DNA of 64,000 nucleotides from Marinobacter arenosus (lineage in GTDB: Bacteria > Pseudomonadota > Gammaproteobacteria > Pseudomonadales > Oleiphilaceae): NCBI RefSeq assembly GCF_019264345.1, contig NZ_JAHVAO010000004.1, forward strand, positions 62,001 to 126,000, given 5' to 3'. Position numbers and translations under genes: made by a program. Below are positions 1-9,221 of this stretch, one piece after another. The notes below the pieces were generated by a model. That model was not told where the DNA came from. It worked only from the letters and a program-made list of their open reading frames with translations, and did no database searches. Every line of letters starts with the position of its first letter. Position 1 is the stretch's first letter.

Positions 1-2
1 GT

Positions 3-179
3 GGCCCGCTTACGCTCGAGCCGAAAGGGACATCGGGCACCGATACACTGGTTTGGGATGTGCCGGTCTGGTTTGAGTCTGATCAGGATGGCGACGGCGT
101 GTTGGAGGATCCCTCAGGGCTCGCCACCTTCGGCGTGTATCGCGGCCACGACCGGGTGATTTACTGGCAGGAACGTTGA
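3..179 (+). CDS. C-terminal end of a DUF6701 (MshQ-like) protein, partial
   Basis: Open frame running in from the left edge and ending at TGA 177-179; 58 codons are visible. The tail contains DQDGDGVLEDPS followed by ATFGVYRGHDRVIYWQER, which resembles the conserved C-terminus of DUF6701 proteins and MSHA biogenesis MshQ (typically FGIYRGNDRIIYWRE). MshQ-like proteins are large surface or pilus-associated proteins. No start, signal peptide or upstream domain can be seen, so the function is inferred from the tail only. It is convergent with ntrC across a terminator hairpin. Confidence 0.6.
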   Translation, partial: GPLTLEPKGTSGTDTLVWDVPVWFESDQDGDGVLEDPSGLATFGVYRGHDRVIYWQER

Positions 180-190
180 GTCATTCCATA

Positions 191-219
191 AAAAAGGGGC
201 AGGTCTCGCGACCTGCCCC
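191..219 (-). terminator. Intrinsic terminator of ntrC
   Basis: Perfect 10-bp stem GGGGCAGGTC (196-205), loop TCGC, GACCTGCCCC (210-219). The A run at 191-195 becomes a T tract when read on the minus strand, so it mainly ends ntrBC transcription. The plus-strand side has no T tract. The same 10-bp arms recur downstream of typA (7497-7528). Confidence 0.8.
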
Positions 220-239
220 AGAAAACAGAGCCCGGTGGC

Positions 240-1667
240 TCAATCGTCGTCACTTTCCGGGTGGTCCAGTCCCAGTTCATTAATCTTCCGGGTCAGGGTA
301 TTTCGCCCCCATCCCAGCAATACCGACGCATCCCGGCGGCGTCCGCCGGTGTGCTTCAAGGCCGTTTCAATCATGATCTTTTCGAACTCGGGTACGGCGT
401 TGTCCAGAATGCCCTTTTTGCCGCGCTTGAGTTCCTGTTCCGCCCAGTTGCGCAGCCCCTCTTGCCATGTGGTACCCATGGTGGGCGTCTCGGCCTGATG
501 CAGCAGCTCCGGCGGGAGATCATCGATGTGAATTTCGCGACCGCTGGCCATGACCGTCAGCCACCGACAGGTGTTCTCCAGCTGGCGGACGTTGCCCGGC
601 CACGGCAGCGTGGTGAGATACTCCTCGGCGTCCGGCCGGAGAATTTTTGACTCAACGGCGAGCTCCTTGGCGGCTCGCTTCAGGAAGTGCTGCATCAGGC
701 GTGGGATGTCTTCCCGGCGCTCGGCCAGCTTGGGCAGATGCACTCGGATGACGTTCAGGCGGTGGAAGAGATCCTCCCGGAACGAACCGGCCTGAACCAG
801 TTTTTCCAGATCCTGGTGGGTGGCGGCGATGATGCGCACATCCACCTTGATAGGGGTGGTGCCGCCAACCCGGTAGAACTCGCCATCGGCGAGGACCCGC
901 AGCAGCCGTGTCTGGGTGTCCGCAGGCATGTCGCCAATTTCATCCAGGAAGAGGGTGCCGCCGTTGGATTGCTCAAACCGCCCCTGCCGGGCAGCGCCGG
1001 CACCGGTAAACGCGCCTTTTTCGTGGCCGAACAGTTCGGATTCGATCAGGTCCTTGGGAATTGCCGCCATGTTCAGGGCAATGAACGGGTGGTTGGCCCG
1101 GGGGCTGTGATTATGCAGGGCCTGGGCCACCAGTTCCTTACCGGTACCGCTTTCGCCATTGATCAGGACGGTAATGTTCGAATGGGAAAGCCGGCCGATG
1201 GCCCGAAACACTTCCTGCATGGCCGGGGCTTCGCCGATGATCTCGGCGTTGCGCTGAGTGCTTTCTGCCTGGGGCTCTGCGCTGGCTTTCTTTTCGTGGC
1301 TGTGCGCGACGGCCCGTTTCACCAGGGCAACGGCGTCGTCCACATCGAAGGGTTTGGGCAGATACTCGAAAGCCCCGGTCTGGTAACTGGTCACCGCACT
1401 TTCGAGGTCGGAGTGGGCGGTCATGATGATGACCGGCACATCGGGGTGTACCTCAACGATTTGGGAGAGCAGGGTGATGCCGTCGACCCCGGGCATCCGG
1501 ATGTCGCTGATGATGGCGTCGGGTTGTTCGTGCTCGAGACGCATCATGATGCTCTCGCCACTGTCGAAAACGCGGGGCTGCATACCGGCCTGGTTAAGGG
1601 CGCGCTCCAGCACCCAGCGAATACTGCGATCGTCGTCTATGATCCAGACGTTTGCCGGTTGGCTCAT
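240..1667 (-). CDS. ntrC: Nitrogen regulation response regulator NtrC (GlnG)
   Basis: 475 residues, close to the E. coli length. The order is receiver domain (phospho-acceptor Asp55 in ISDIRMPG), sigma54-interacting AAA+ domain with Walker A GESGTGKE and the diagnostic GAFTGA loop, then a C-terminal Fis-type helix-turn-helix (GGRRRDASVLLGWGRNTL). Phosphorylated NtrC binds enhancer sites and drives sigma54 promoters of nitrogen-assimilation genes such as glnA. The start overlaps the end of ntrB by 4 bases (1664-1667), so the two are probably translationally coupled. Candidate target sites lie upstream of glnA and of ntrB. Confidence 0.97.
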   Translation of the reverse strand: MSQPANVWIIDDDRSIRWVLERALNQAGMQPRVFDSGESIMMRLEHEQPDAIISDIRMPGVDGITLLSQIVEVHPDVPVIIMTAHSDLESAVTSYQTGAFEYLPKPFDVDDAVALVKRAVAHSHEKKASAEPQAESTQRNAEIIGEAPAMQEVFRAIGRLSHSNITVLINGESGTGKELVAQALHNHSPRANHPFIALNMAAIPKDLIESELFGHEKGAFTGAGAARQGRFEQSNGGTLFLDEIGDMPADTQTRLLRVLADGEFYRVGGTTPIKVDVRIIAATHQDLEKLVQAGSFREDLFHRLNVIRVHLPKLAERREDIPRLMQHFLKRAAKELAVESKILRPDAEEYLTTLPWPGNVRQLENTCRWLTVMASGREIHIDDLPPELLHQAETPTMGTTWQEGLRNWAEQELKRGKKGILDNAVPEFEKIMIETALKHTGGRRRDASVLLGWGRNTLTRKINELGLDHPESDDD

Positions 1668-2758
1668 GGGGTGTCCTCCAGAGGCAGGAAGATGATGAAG
1701 TCAGTACGGCCGGGTTTGCTCTCGCATTCGACCAGTCCGTGGTGTTGTCCGATGATGCTCTGGGTTATGGAAAGCCCAAGGCCCGTGCCACTGGCTCGGC
1801 CACTGATCATCGGATAGAAAATATTCTGCAGCAGATCCGGTGGAATACCCGGTCCGTTGTCGATGACGTCCACTCGGCAGACCAGGCGATGACGACGGTG
1901 GCCGATAGTGAACTGGCGCAAGGCCCGGGTCCGGAAGATGATGGTGGGCGGCGCTTCGTCGTTGTGCCCGCTCTGATTTTCGAAGGCGGCTTCCATGGCA
2001 TTCCGTGCAATGTTCAGGAACGCCTGAATGAGCTGCTCCTTGTCACCGCGGAATTCCGGAATGCTTGGGTCGTAGTCCCGGCGAAACACCAGCCGTCCCT
2101 TGCTCTCTGCCTCAACCAAGGTGCCAACACGCTCCAGTACTTCGTGAATATTGGTTTGAGCGAGTTTCAAGGCCTTGTTCGGGCCAAGCATGCGGTCGAC
2201 CAGGCTGCGGAGGCGGTCGGCTTCATCAATGATGACGCGGGTGTACTCGCGTTGGTCTTCATCATCAAGCTCCCGGTCAAGTAATTGGGCCGCCCCTCGA
2301 ATCCCACCCAGGGGATTCTTGATCTCGTGGGCCATGCCGCGTACGAGAATCCGGGTGGTCTCCTGTTGGGAGATGATGTCCTCTTCCCGGCTGATGCGAA
2401 GGAGTCGGTCCCGGGGCTGAATTTCAATCAGCAATTCGGTCGGGTCCAGACTGATGGGGGTGACTGAGTAGTCGACCGTCAGGCTCGCGCCGCTGGGTAA
2501 CAGGAACTCGGCCTCCCGTCGGGTGTAAGATTGGCCATTCTGAGCCGCGGCGTAGAGCGTCTTCAGGGCATCTTCCGAGTCCACCAGGATGTCGCTAAAC
2601 GGCTGACCCTGGCTTCGGGTCATGCTGGTTTCGAACAGGCTTTCTGCGGCTGGATTGAAGTAACGGATCTTGAGGTTGTCCTCAAGTACCAGCACAGCGG
2701 TGGTGAGGCTGTCGAGAATGCTCTTGTAGCCGTACTTGTTGGCAGTGGGCAATGCCAT
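1664..2758 (-). CDS. ntrB: Nitrogen sensor histidine kinase/phosphatase NtrB (GlnL)
   Basis: 364 residues with no transmembrane segment: a cytosolic sensor. The PAS domain (about 12-115) is followed by a HisKA domain with the phospho-accepting His144 in GMAHEIKNPLGG and a HATPase domain ending in the G box GTGLGLSI. NtrB phosphorylates or dephosphorylates NtrC depending on the PII protein. The ATG is preceded by GGGA about 9 bases upstream. The gene overlaps ntrC by 4 bases. A weak sigma54-like promoter (2809-2824) and an NtrC-like box (2984-3000) lie upstream, suggesting autoregulation. Confidence 0.97.
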   Translation of the reverse strand: MALPTANKYGYKSILDSLTTAVLVLEDNLKIRYFNPAAESLFETSMTRSQGQPFSDILVDSEDALKTLYAAAQNGQSYTRREAEFLLPSGASLTVDYSVTPISLDPTELLIEIQPRDRLLRISREEDIISQQETTRILVRGMAHEIKNPLGGIRGAAQLLDRELDDEDQREYTRVIIDEADRLRSLVDRMLGPNKALKLAQTNIHEVLERVGTLVEAESKGRLVFRRDYDPSIPEFRGDKEQLIQAFLNIARNAMEAAFENQSGHNDEAPPTIIFRTRALRQFTIGHRRHRLVCRVDVIDNGPGIPPDLLQNIFYPMISGRASGTGLGLSITQSIIGQHHGLVECESKPGRTDFIIFLPLEDTP

Positions 2759-2808
2759 GCGTGAATCCCGTTGGTCCGACAGAGTAAATGTTGTGACTTC
2801 GTGGCTTC

Positions 2809-2824
2809 TGCAAGAAGCGAACCA
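2809..2824 (-). promoter_or_regulatory. Candidate sigma54 promoter of ntrBC
   Basis: On the minus strand the sequence reads TGGTTCG-CTTC-TTGCA. It keeps the invariant GG (-24) and GC (-12) with the correct 4-base gap of the consensus TGGCACG-N4-TTGCW; two bases of the -24 element differ. The predicted start near 2798 would leave a leader of about 40 bases before ntrB. Confidence 0.4.
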
Positions 2825-2983
2825 CTTTGGAAGTCCGTCTCAAAAGAGTGGGCAAAGTACGGGCATGGGCGCCAATTGGCACTGAAACATGCCGTAAGCT
2901 GGTGCATATTCAGGAAGGGAGCGCGACCAGCCCGGACAAATCGCCCCGTTGCTGGTCAGAGTATGGCTTGTTTATGGTGCGGG

Positions 2984-3000
2984 CGCACCATAATGGGGCG
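2984..3000 (-). promoter_or_regulatory. Candidate NtrC-binding box upstream of ntrB
   Basis: CGCACCA-TAA-TGGGGCG fits the NtrC dyad TGCACCA-N3-TGGTGCA with one inner mismatch in the second half-site. It lies about 190 bases upstream of the candidate sigma54 start of ntrB, a usable enhancer distance. An overlapping ATGGTGC/GCACCAT hairpin-like repeat begins at 2974. Confidence 0.4.
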
Positions 3001-3008
3001 GCTCGAGT

Positions 3009-3533
3009 TCAGTTAGCGACCGAAGGGCGATGGACCGTGAAGCTGATTGCGGGGCCGGTTTTCACTTGAACGCCGTTCTCATCGACGATGTGCGCACGCG
3101 CCTCGTGGGTGCCCCGGAACACGTTGCTGACGGTAACGCTGCCTGAGGTGCTCTGGCCGACGGGTTGGCCATCCAGGGTCACTTCGTATTTGTGGCCGGT
3201 CTGCAAACCGGGGGTGCTCCGGACCTCGAACTGGACATCACCGCTACCGCTGTTGAAGGCCTGGTTGTTCTCCGGGTAGGCAAAGGACACGCTTTCATAG
3301 ACCGAACCTTCCCGTTTCACTTCCTCGCGCAGCTTGTCGGACTCGCGGACGTTCTGGGGCTTGGGCAGGGTGACCGTTGTCACCGGCTTTACATCAATTG
3401 CCTCAGCACCATCGGATGGCTCATCGGAGAACGTGACGTTGCCGTAGGCGTCTACATTGCGGTAGACCTCAGCACCTGCGGTTCCCGCCAGCAGGAATAT
3501 GGCTGCGGCAATTAATCCGTTCCTTGCGTTCAT
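3009..3533 (-). CDS. DUF4124 domain-containing exported protein
   Basis: About 174 residues from the ATG at 3533, chosen because AGGTG precedes it and because the protein then begins with a clean signal peptide (MNARNGLIAAAIFLLAGTAGA). An upstream in-frame ATG at 3560 has no ribosome-binding site. The mature N-terminus, EVYRNVDAYGNVTFSDEP, is the DUF4124 signature (aromatic, VDA-GN--FSD-P). The rest resembles an Ig-like fold with alternating beta segments (QFEVRSTPGL, YEVTLDGQPVGQ). DUF4124 proteins are periplasmic or envelope proteins of unknown function. It lies between glnA and ntrB, separated from glnA by a strong terminator. Confidence 0.8.
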   Translation of the reverse strand: MNARNGLIAAAIFLLAGTAGAEVYRNVDAYGNVTFSDEPSDGAEAIDVKPVTTVTLPKPQNVRESDKLREEVKREGSVYESVSFAYPENNQAFNSGSGDVQFEVRSTPGLQTGHKYEVTLDGQPVGQSTSGSVTVSNVFRGTHEARAHIVDENGVQVKTGPAISFTVHRPSVAN

Positions 3534-3656
3534 AAGCACACCTGTGTCGATGGTTTTCATTGATTATCTGCGGGCCTCGGGGTCATTTCAACGCCTGGGG
3601 GGCGTGTTGTTGGTTACATATCGTTAAGTGCGGCAGTGGGGTGTGAGGGGGCGCAC

Positions 3657-3686
3657 AAAAAAGCCCCGCACTGAGCGGGGCTTTTT
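3657..3686. terminator. Terminator downstream of glnA
   Basis: Stem AAGCCCCGC (3661-3669), loop ACTGA, GCGGGGCTT (3675-3683), with an A run on the left and a T run on the right. It can act in either direction, but it lies directly after glnA on the minus strand and should stop read-through into the DUF4124 gene. Confidence 0.85.
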
Positions 3687-3711
3687 CACAATCCCGAATG
3701 AACGGGGTGTT

Positions 3712-5115
3712 TTAGCAGGAGTAGTACAGCTCGAACTCGACAGGGTGTGTCGTCATGTTCAGGCGCTCTACTTCGCCACGCTTGAGGTCTACATAACCCT
3801 GGATCATATCTTCAGTGAAGACACCGCCGCGGGTCAGGAACTCGTGATCTGCTTCCAGGCAATCCAGAGCTTCCGCCAGAGTCTCGGCAACGGTCGGAAT
3901 GTTCAGGGCCTCTTCCTTCGGCAGGTCGTACAGGTCCTTGTCCATGGCATCGCCAGGATGGATCTTGTTCTGGATACCGTCCAGGCCAGCCATCATCAGG
4001 GCTGCGAAAGCCAGGTACGGGTTGGCTGACGGGTCAGGGAAGCGCACTTCGATACGACGCGCCTTCGGGCTGTTTACGTACGGGATACGGATGGAAGCGG
4101 AGCGGTTACGGGCCGAGTAGGCCAGCATAACCGGAGCTTCGAAGCCCGGAACCAGACGCTTGTAGGAGTTGGTGGAGCTGTTGGTGAAGGCGTTGATGGC
4201 CTTGGCGTGCTTGATGACACCACCGATGTAGTACAGAGCGGTTTCGCTCAGACCCGCGTAGCTGTCGCCGGCGAACAGGTTCTTGCCGTCTTTGCTCAGG
4301 GACATATGAACGTGCATACCGGAACCGTTGTCACCAACAACCGGCTTCGGCATGAAGGTGGCGGTTTTGCCGTAAGCGTGGGCCACGTTGTGTACGCAGT
4401 ACTTCAGAATCTGAACTTCGTCAGCTTTCTTGGTCAGGGTGTTGGCGCCAACACCGATTTCGCACTGGCCAGCTGTGCCCACTTCGTGGTGATGAACCTC
4501 GATGTTCAGGCCCATGGACTCCATGGCGGCACACATTGCGCCACGCAGATCGTGCAGGCTGTCTACCGGCGGAACCGGGAAGTAGCCGCCTTTAACACCC
4601 GGACGGTGACCAATGTTGTTGCGGTCGAAGTCTTCGCCGGAAACCCAGGCCGCTTCTTCGGAATGGATGGAGTAGCCAGCGCCTTTCATGTCCACTTCCC
4701 ACTTGACCGAGTCAAATACGAAGAACTCGGGCTCAGGACCGAACAGGGCGCCATCGGCAATGCCAGTAGACTTGAGGTACTCTTCCGCGCGACGGGCAAC
4801 GGAGCGCGGATCACGCTCGTATCCCTGCATGGTAGAAGGCTCTACGATGTCGCAGGTGATGTTGAGAGTGGTTTCTTCAGTGAACGGATCCAGCACGGAG
4901 GTGGAGTCGTCCGGCATCAGGATCATGTCGGATTCGTTGATGCCCTTCCAGCCTGAAATTGAAGAGCCGTCGAACATTTTGCCATCGGCGAAGAAATCTT
5001 CGTTTACCTCGGAGGCCGGCAGGGTAACGTGCTGTTCCTTACCACGGCTGTCGGTAAAGCGCAGGTCAACCCACTTAACTTCGTGTTCTTTGATCAAATC
5101 AACTGTCTTGGACAT
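3712..5115 (-). CDS. glnA: Glutamine synthetase type I (GSI-beta)
   Basis: 467 residues, the standard GSI length. It makes glutamine from glutamate, ammonia and ATP as a cytosolic dodecamer. Visible landmarks are the beta-grasp domain with [10 protein letters not shown], the metal-site [10 protein letters not shown], the ATP/glutamate site [15 protein letters not shown], and the adenylylation loop [11 protein letters not shown] with Tyr396, the residue modified by GlnE. GlnE is encoded at 12829-15732. GGAG lies about 11 bases before the ATG. A sigma54 promoter (5271-5287) and an NtrC box (5385-5401) lie upstream, with typA divergent. Confidence 0.98.
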   Translation of the reverse strand: MSKTVDLIKEHEVKWVDLRFTDSRGKEQHVTLPASEVNEDFFADGKMFDGSSISGWKGINESDMILMPDDSTSVLDPFTEETTLNITCDIVEPSTMQGYERDPRSVARRAEEYLKSTGIADGALFGPEPEFFVFDSVKWEVDMKGAGYSIHSEEAAWVSGEDFDRNNIGHRPGVKGGYFPVPPVDSLHDLRGAMCAAMESMGLNIEVHHHEVGTAGQCEIGVGANTLTKKADEVQILKYCVHNVAHAYGKTATFMPKPVVGDNGSGMHVHMSLSKDGKNLFAGDSYAGLSETALYYIGGVIKHAKAINAFTNSSTNSYKRLVPGFEAPVMLAYSARNRSASIRIPYVNSPKARRIEVRFPDPSANPYLAFAALMMAGLDGIQNKIHPGDAMDKDLYDLPKEEALNIPTVAETLAEALDCLEADHEFLTRGGVFTEDMIQGYVDLKRGEVERLNMTTHPVEFELYYSC

Positions 5116-5270
5116 TGTGCATGCTCCGTAAGTTATCCCGCGTGAGCGGGCGCATTCATGTTCGTTTTGCCGGATCGTTCAGGGTAGCTGATATCCGATC
5201 TTTTATTCAGGAATTCGCAGCTTAACAAAAGCGTTTGCCACTTACCTGCAAAATTCGGCTGATTTCGATT

Positions 5271-5287
5271 AAGCAAGGCTCTTGCCA
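5271..5287 (-). promoter_or_regulatory. Sigma54 promoter of glnA
   Basis: The minus strand reads TGGCAAG-AGCC-TTGCTT, 11 of 12 defined positions of TGGCACG-N4-TTGCW, with exact GG-to-GC spacing. The predicted transcription start is near 5261, giving a leader of about 146 bases before glnA. Confidence 0.8.
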
Positions 5288-5384
5288 ATTTTTAGGGCAT
5301 GCTCCAGAAGCGCGCAACGGTGCGGTCTTTGGCCATTTGTGGAGCATGCGCGGGATTTCCGGTGGTGCAAGATTGGTCAGCGAA

Positions 5385-5401
5385 CGCACCTAAACGGTGC
5401 G
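5385..5401 (-). promoter_or_regulatory. NtrC enhancer box upstream of glnA
   Basis: CGCACCT-AAA-CGGTGCG is a near-perfect dyad matching the NtrC consensus TGCACCA-N3-TGGTGCA. Its centre lies about 132 bases upstream of the predicted sigma54 start, the classical enhancer distance. Additional degenerate half-sites flank it. Confidence 0.7.
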
Positions 5402-5663
5402 CGAAAATCCGGAGACGCCCTTCAATGGTGCGCCTGGTTTGTCTGGAGAATAGGCGTTTTTCTTCATATTAACTGCAGGGACTTTTCGATATACTGCGCG
5501 CCACCTCATTTACACCCCGAGCTGTAATGCCGTTCGGGGGCGCGGGTGCCGCCCGGTACCTGATAATGGGTTCATTTTACGGATTTGAGACGGCATGTGA
5601 GAGGCTCAGCCTCCTTTATAGACCCTCTCAGGTCAAAGGAAAGCATGCCGCAGGATTATAGTT

Positions 5664-7475
5664 GTGATTGAGAAGCTTCGTAATATCGCCATTATCGCTC
5701 ACGTCGACCATGGCAAAACCACGCTCGTGGACAAACTGCTGCGTCAGTCCGGAACGTTGGATCGAAAAGAGCTCGAGAACGAGCGCGTGATGGACTCCAA
5801 TGACCAGGAAAAAGAACGTGGTATTACCATTCTTGCCAAGAACACGGCACTTAAATGGAACGACTACGACATCAATATTGTAGACACCCCGGGGCACGCC
5901 GATTTTGGTGGCGAAGTGGAGCGGGTGATGAGCATGGTGGATTGCGTGCTTCTGGTCGTGGATTCCATTGATGGTCCAATGCCGCAAACCCGATTTGTAA
6001 CCCAGAAAGCGTTCGATGCGGGCCTTCGTCCGATTGTCGTGGTGAACAAGATTGACCGGCCGGGTGCACGACCGGACTGGGTGGTCGATCAGGTATTTGA
6101 TCTGTTCGATAACCTTGGAGCCACCGATGAGCAACTGGATTTCCCGATCGTTTACGCCAGTGCCCTGAACGGCATTGCCGGGCTCGACCATGAAAATCTG
6201 GACGACAACATGGACGCGGTGTTCCAGGCAATCATTGATCACGTGCCGGCGCCGAATGTGGATCTGGAGGGGCCGTTCCAGATGCAGATCTCCCAGCTTG
6301 ATTACAACAGTTTCCTGGGGGTCATCGGCATTGGCCGGATCATGCGAGGCAAGGTCAAGACCAATTCCCCGGTGACGGCAATCGGCGCCGATGGCAAGAA
6401 GCGCAATGGTCGCATTCTGAAAATCATGGGGCACTCCGGCCTTCAGCGAGTCGAAGTTGAGGAAGCCCAGGCGGGCGACATCGTCTGTGTCAGCGGTATG
6501 GATGAATTGTTCATCTCTGACACGCTGTGCGATCCGTCCAAAGTCGAGGCGCTGCCTGCGCTGACGGTCGACGAGCCCACCGTATCGATGACCTTCCAGG
6601 TGAACGATTCGCCGTTCGCGGGCAAGGAAGGCAAGTTCGTTACCAGTCGCAACATCAAGGAGCGTCTGGATAAGGAGCTGCTTCACAACGTTGCGCTGCG
6701 TGTGGAAGAAGGGGAGTCGGCTGACAAGTTCAAGGTGTCGGGTCGTGGCGAACTGCACCTGTCGGTTCTGATCGAGAACATGCGTCGCGAAAACTTTGAG
6801 CTTGCTGTTGGCCGGCCGGAAGTTGTTATTCGCGAAATCGACGGTGAAAAGCAGGAACCGTACGAAAACGTCATCGTTGACATCGAAGAGCAGCACCAGG
6901 GTTCCGTTATGGAGCAGATGGGACTGCGCAAGGGCGATCTGACCAACATGGTGCCGGATGGAAAAGGGCGCATGCGTCTGGATTACACCATCCCGGCGCG
7001 TGGGTTGATCGGCTTCCGGAATACCTTCCTGACCATGACCTCAGGCACCGGCATCCTGACATCAACCTTCAGCCACTACGGCCCCATCAAGTCAGGTGAT
7101 GTCACCAGTCGCCAGAATGGCGTTCTGGTGTCCATGGCAACAGGGACTGCGCTGACTTATTCGCTGGAAACGCTCCAGAGCCGCGGCAAGCTGTTCCTGG
7201 ACCCGGGGCAGGAAATTTACGAAGGTCAGCTCTGTGGTATTCATAGTCGGGATAACGACCTGGTCATGAATCCGACCAAAGGCAAGAAGCTCGATAACAT
7301 GCGAGCCTCCGGCAAGGATGAGGTCATTGGGCTGGTGCCGCCGATCAAGTTCACCCTTGAGCAGGCGCTTGAGTTCATCGATGACGATGAACTGGTGGAG
7401 GTGACGCCAAAGTCGATCCGTCTGCGCAAGAAGCTGTTGACCGAAAACGAGCGCAAGCGCGCGAAGAAAAAGTAA
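5664..7475 (+). CDS. typA: Ribosome-associated GTPase TypA/BipA
   Basis: 603 residues, the usual length. This translational GTPase binds the 70S ribosome and helps ribosome assembly and stress or low-temperature growth. G motifs are visible: G1 [11 protein letters not shown]3 [12 protein letters not shown]4 NKID, followed by EF-G-like domains II, III and V and the TypA-specific C-terminal domain ending in a basic KRAKKK. The start is GTG at 5664, preceded by CAGGA 8 bases upstream; the next residues [14 protein letters not shown] match the family start. It is transcribed away from glnA, an arrangement common in gammaproteobacteria. Confidence 0.97.
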   Translation: MIEKLRNIAIIAHVDHGKTTLVDKLLRQSGTLDRKELENERVMDSNDQEKERGITILAKNTALKWNDYDINIVDTPGHADFGGEVERVMSMVDCVLLVVDSIDGPMPQTRFVTQKAFDAGLRPIVVVNKIDRPGARPDWVVDQVFDLFDNLGATDEQLDFPIVYASALNGIAGLDHENLDDNMDAVFQAIIDHVPAPNVDLEGPFQMQISQLDYNSFLGVIGIGRIMRGKVKTNSPVTAIGADGKKRNGRILKIMGHSGLQRVEVEEAQAGDIVCVSGMDELFISDTLCDPSKVEALPALTVDEPTVSMTFQVNDSPFAGKEGKFVTSRNIKERLDKELLHNVALRVEEGESADKFKVSGRGELHLSVLIENMRRENFELAVGRPEVVIREIDGEKQEPYENVIVDIEEQHQGSVMEQMGLRKGDLTNMVPDGKGRMRLDYTIPARGLIGFRNTFLTMTSGTGILTSTFSHYGPIKSGDVTSRQNGVLVSMATGTALTYSLETLQSRGKLFLDPGQEIYEGQLCGIHSRDNDLVMNPTKGKKLDNMRASGKDEVIGLVPPIKFTLEQALEFIDDDELVEVTPKSIRLRKKLLTENERKRAKKK

Positions 7476-7496
7476 GTTTTCAGCGCTAATAAAAGA

Positions 7497-7528
7497 AGGG
7501 GCAGGTCATTAGTGACCTGCCCCTTTTT
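7497..7528 (+). terminator. Intrinsic terminator of typA
   Basis: 12-bp stem AGGGGCAGGTCA (7497-7508), loop TTAG, TGACCTGCCCCT (7513-7524), followed by TTTTT. The arms share GGGGCAGGTC/GACCTGCCCC with the ntrC terminator at 196-219. Confidence 0.9.
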
Positions 7529-7575
7529 CGTTCAGTTCAGCTACACTCCGGTTAAACCCTTTTCTGGAACGCCTG

Positions 7576-8538
7576 ATGCTCACGCTCTACCCGGAAATCA
7601 AGCCCAATGCCCAGCACCGGATTGCCGTCGATCCTCCTCATGAGCTGTACGTCGAGGAGAGCGGTAATCCCGATGGTATCCCGGTGCTCGTGGTTCATGG
7701 TGGGCCAGGCGGAGGGTGTGAGGAGTTTCATCGGCGCTTCTTCGACGCTGAGCGATTCCGAATTATCCTCATGGATCAGAGAGGGGCGGGCCGATCCACT
7801 CCGCTGGCGGAGCTGGAGGGCAACAGCACCGATAAGCTGGTTGAGGACATGGAGACCGTCCGTTCGTTTTTTGGGGTGGACCAGTGGCTGCTGTTCGGGG
7901 GCAGTTGGGGATCAACCCTGAGCCTGGTTTATGCGCAGGCGTACCCTGAACGGGTTCTGGGTCTGGTGTTGCGCGGGATCTTTCTGTGCCGGCCCAGGGA
8001 TGTCCAGTGGTTCTACCAGGATGGGGCCAGCCGAGTGTTTCCGGACTACTGGCGGGAGTTTGAGGAGCCGATCCCTGAGGAAGAACGTGCCGACATGGTT
8101 TCGGCCTATTACAAAAGACTGACAAGTTCTAACGAACTGGAACAAATCCAGGCGGCAAAGGCCTGGTCGGTGTGGGAGGGGCGCTGTGCAACGCTGCATC
8201 CGAATCCGCGCGTGGTGGAACACTTCGGGCATCCTCATGTGGCCATCGCCCTTGCGCGCATTGAGTGTCACTACTTCATGAATCACGCCTTTCTGGAGCC
8301 GAACCAGATCGTTCGGGATACCCACAAGTTGGTCGACGTTCCCGGAATAATTGTTCACGGACGCTATGACATGGTGTGCCCCCTGGACAACGCCCTGGCG
8401 CTCCATGAAGCCTGGCCCACCGCAGATCTCCGGATTATCCGGGACGCCGGACACTCCGCCTCTGAGCCCGCCATCGTCGATGCCCTGATTCGAGGGGTCG
8501 AAGAGGTCGTCGCAAAATCTGGGAAAAGTGCGAGCTAG
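7576..8538 (+). CDS. pip: Proline iminopeptidase
   Basis: 320 residues, alpha/beta-hydrolase family S33. It releases N-terminal proline from peptides in the cytosol. The oxyanion-hole motif HGGPGGG is present, as is the nucleophile elbow GGSWGS with Ser110. The likely triad partners are Asp265 (GRYDMVCP) and His293 (AGHSASE). The family signature DQRGAGRS is also seen. No signal peptide is present. It starts 47 bases after the typA terminator and appears to be a single gene, with dtd following 92 bases later. Confidence 0.93.
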   Translation: MLTLYPEIKPNAQHRIAVDPPHELYVEESGNPDGIPVLVVHGGPGGGCEEFHRRFFDAERFRIILMDQRGAGRSTPLAELEGNSTDKLVEDMETVRSFFGVDQWLLFGGSWGSTLSLVYAQAYPERVLGLVLRGIFLCRPRDVQWFYQDGASRVFPDYWREFEEPIPEEERADMVSAYYKRLTSSNELEQIQAAKAWSVWEGRCATLHPNPRVVEHFGHPHVAIALARIECHYFMNHAFLEPNQIVRDTHKLVDVPGIIVHGRYDMVCPLDNALALHEAWPTADLRIIRDAGHSASEPAIVDALIRGVEEVVAKSGKSAS

Positions 8539-8630
8539 TCGTACTTTTTGATGGTTGCGATTCGTTAATCCCGCCGATAGACTCGTTTTCGATTTGATGG
8601 TCCGCCGTACGATTTCCCCCAGAGAGGCGC

Positions 8631-9074
8631 ATGAAAGGGCTTATCCAGCGAGTATCGGAAGCCAGTGTTGTAACAGGCGTCGAGCAAATTGCTTCGGTCG
8701 GAAGCGGCCTGCTGCTTTTACTCGGTATAGAGCGCGGAGATGGTGAGGCAGAGGTCCAGAACCTGTGCCGCAAGATTCTCACTTACCGGGTTTTCCCTGA
8801 TGACCAGGGCCGCATGAATCGCAGTCTGATCGATACCGGCGGATCCCTTCTTGTCGTTCCTCAATTTACCCTCGCTGCTGACACGTCGTCGGGTACCCGG
8901 CCGGGGTTCTCCCGTGCGGCCGATCCCGGGCTTGCCAACGAACTGTTTGAGCGTTTCGTCGTTGAGGCACGGACGACGGTTGGGCCTGAACGAGTGGGTA
9001 AAGGTGAGTTCGGGGCCGATATGAAGGTTCGTTTGGTCAATGATGGCCCTGTTACGTTTATGCTCGAGGTTTAA
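8631..9074 (+). CDS. dtd: D-aminoacyl-tRNA deacylase
   Basis: 147 residues, the full length of DTD. It hydrolyses D-amino acids mischarged onto tRNA, notably D-Tyr-tRNA. The conserved motifs PQFTLAADT (the SQFTL motif, with Pro for Ser here) and NDGPVTFMLEV (the Gly-cisPro chirality-checking motif NxGPVT) are both present. GAGAGG lies about 5 bases before the ATG. It may be cotranscribed with pip, which ends 92 bases upstream. Confidence 0.95.
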   Translation: MKGLIQRVSEASVVTGVEQIASVGSGLLLLLGIERGDGEAEVQNLCRKILTYRVFPDDQGRMNRSLIDTGGSLLVVPQFTLAADTSSGTRPGFSRAADPGLANELFERFVVEARTTVGPERVGKGEFGADMKVRLVNDGPVTFMLEV

Positions 9075-9221
9075 CGGCGTCTGCCCGGGTCTTTGCGCAC
9101 AATAAAAGTGCGGCCAGGTGCCTGATGTTTTCTATTGGTGCGTAAAAGCGGTGCCTGTCCAGCCGTGTAACGTATTTGTGACACATTGATTATTGTAAAG
9201 TATTGATTAAAAGACGTTTAA

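Larger units (their letters stand above)
5116..5663. other. glnA-typA divergent regulatory region
   Basis: 548 bases without a supportable gene. It holds a sigma54 promoter for glnA (5271-5287), an NtrC box (5385-5401), further GCACC/GGTGC half-sites around 5318-5324, 5361-5370 and 5425-5431, and a possible sigma70 -10 element TATACT (5490-5495) for typA. The typA leader also contains paired arms TGAGAGG (about 5597) and CCTCTCA (about 5625). Confidence 0.7.

Noticed and set aside
687..1817. 376-codon plus-strand frame opposite ntrC
   Set aside because: Antisense shadow of a clear ntrC/ntrB; low-complexity, no recognisable motif and no ribosome-binding site.
2877..2893. Plus-strand TGGCAC...ATGC resembling a sigma54 promoter
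   Set aside because: Spacing is one base too long and no plus-strand gene lies downstream.
5282..5527. 81-codon frame in the glnA-typA gap
   Set aside because: Covers the NtrC box and sigma54 promoter, has no ribosome-binding site and no family features.
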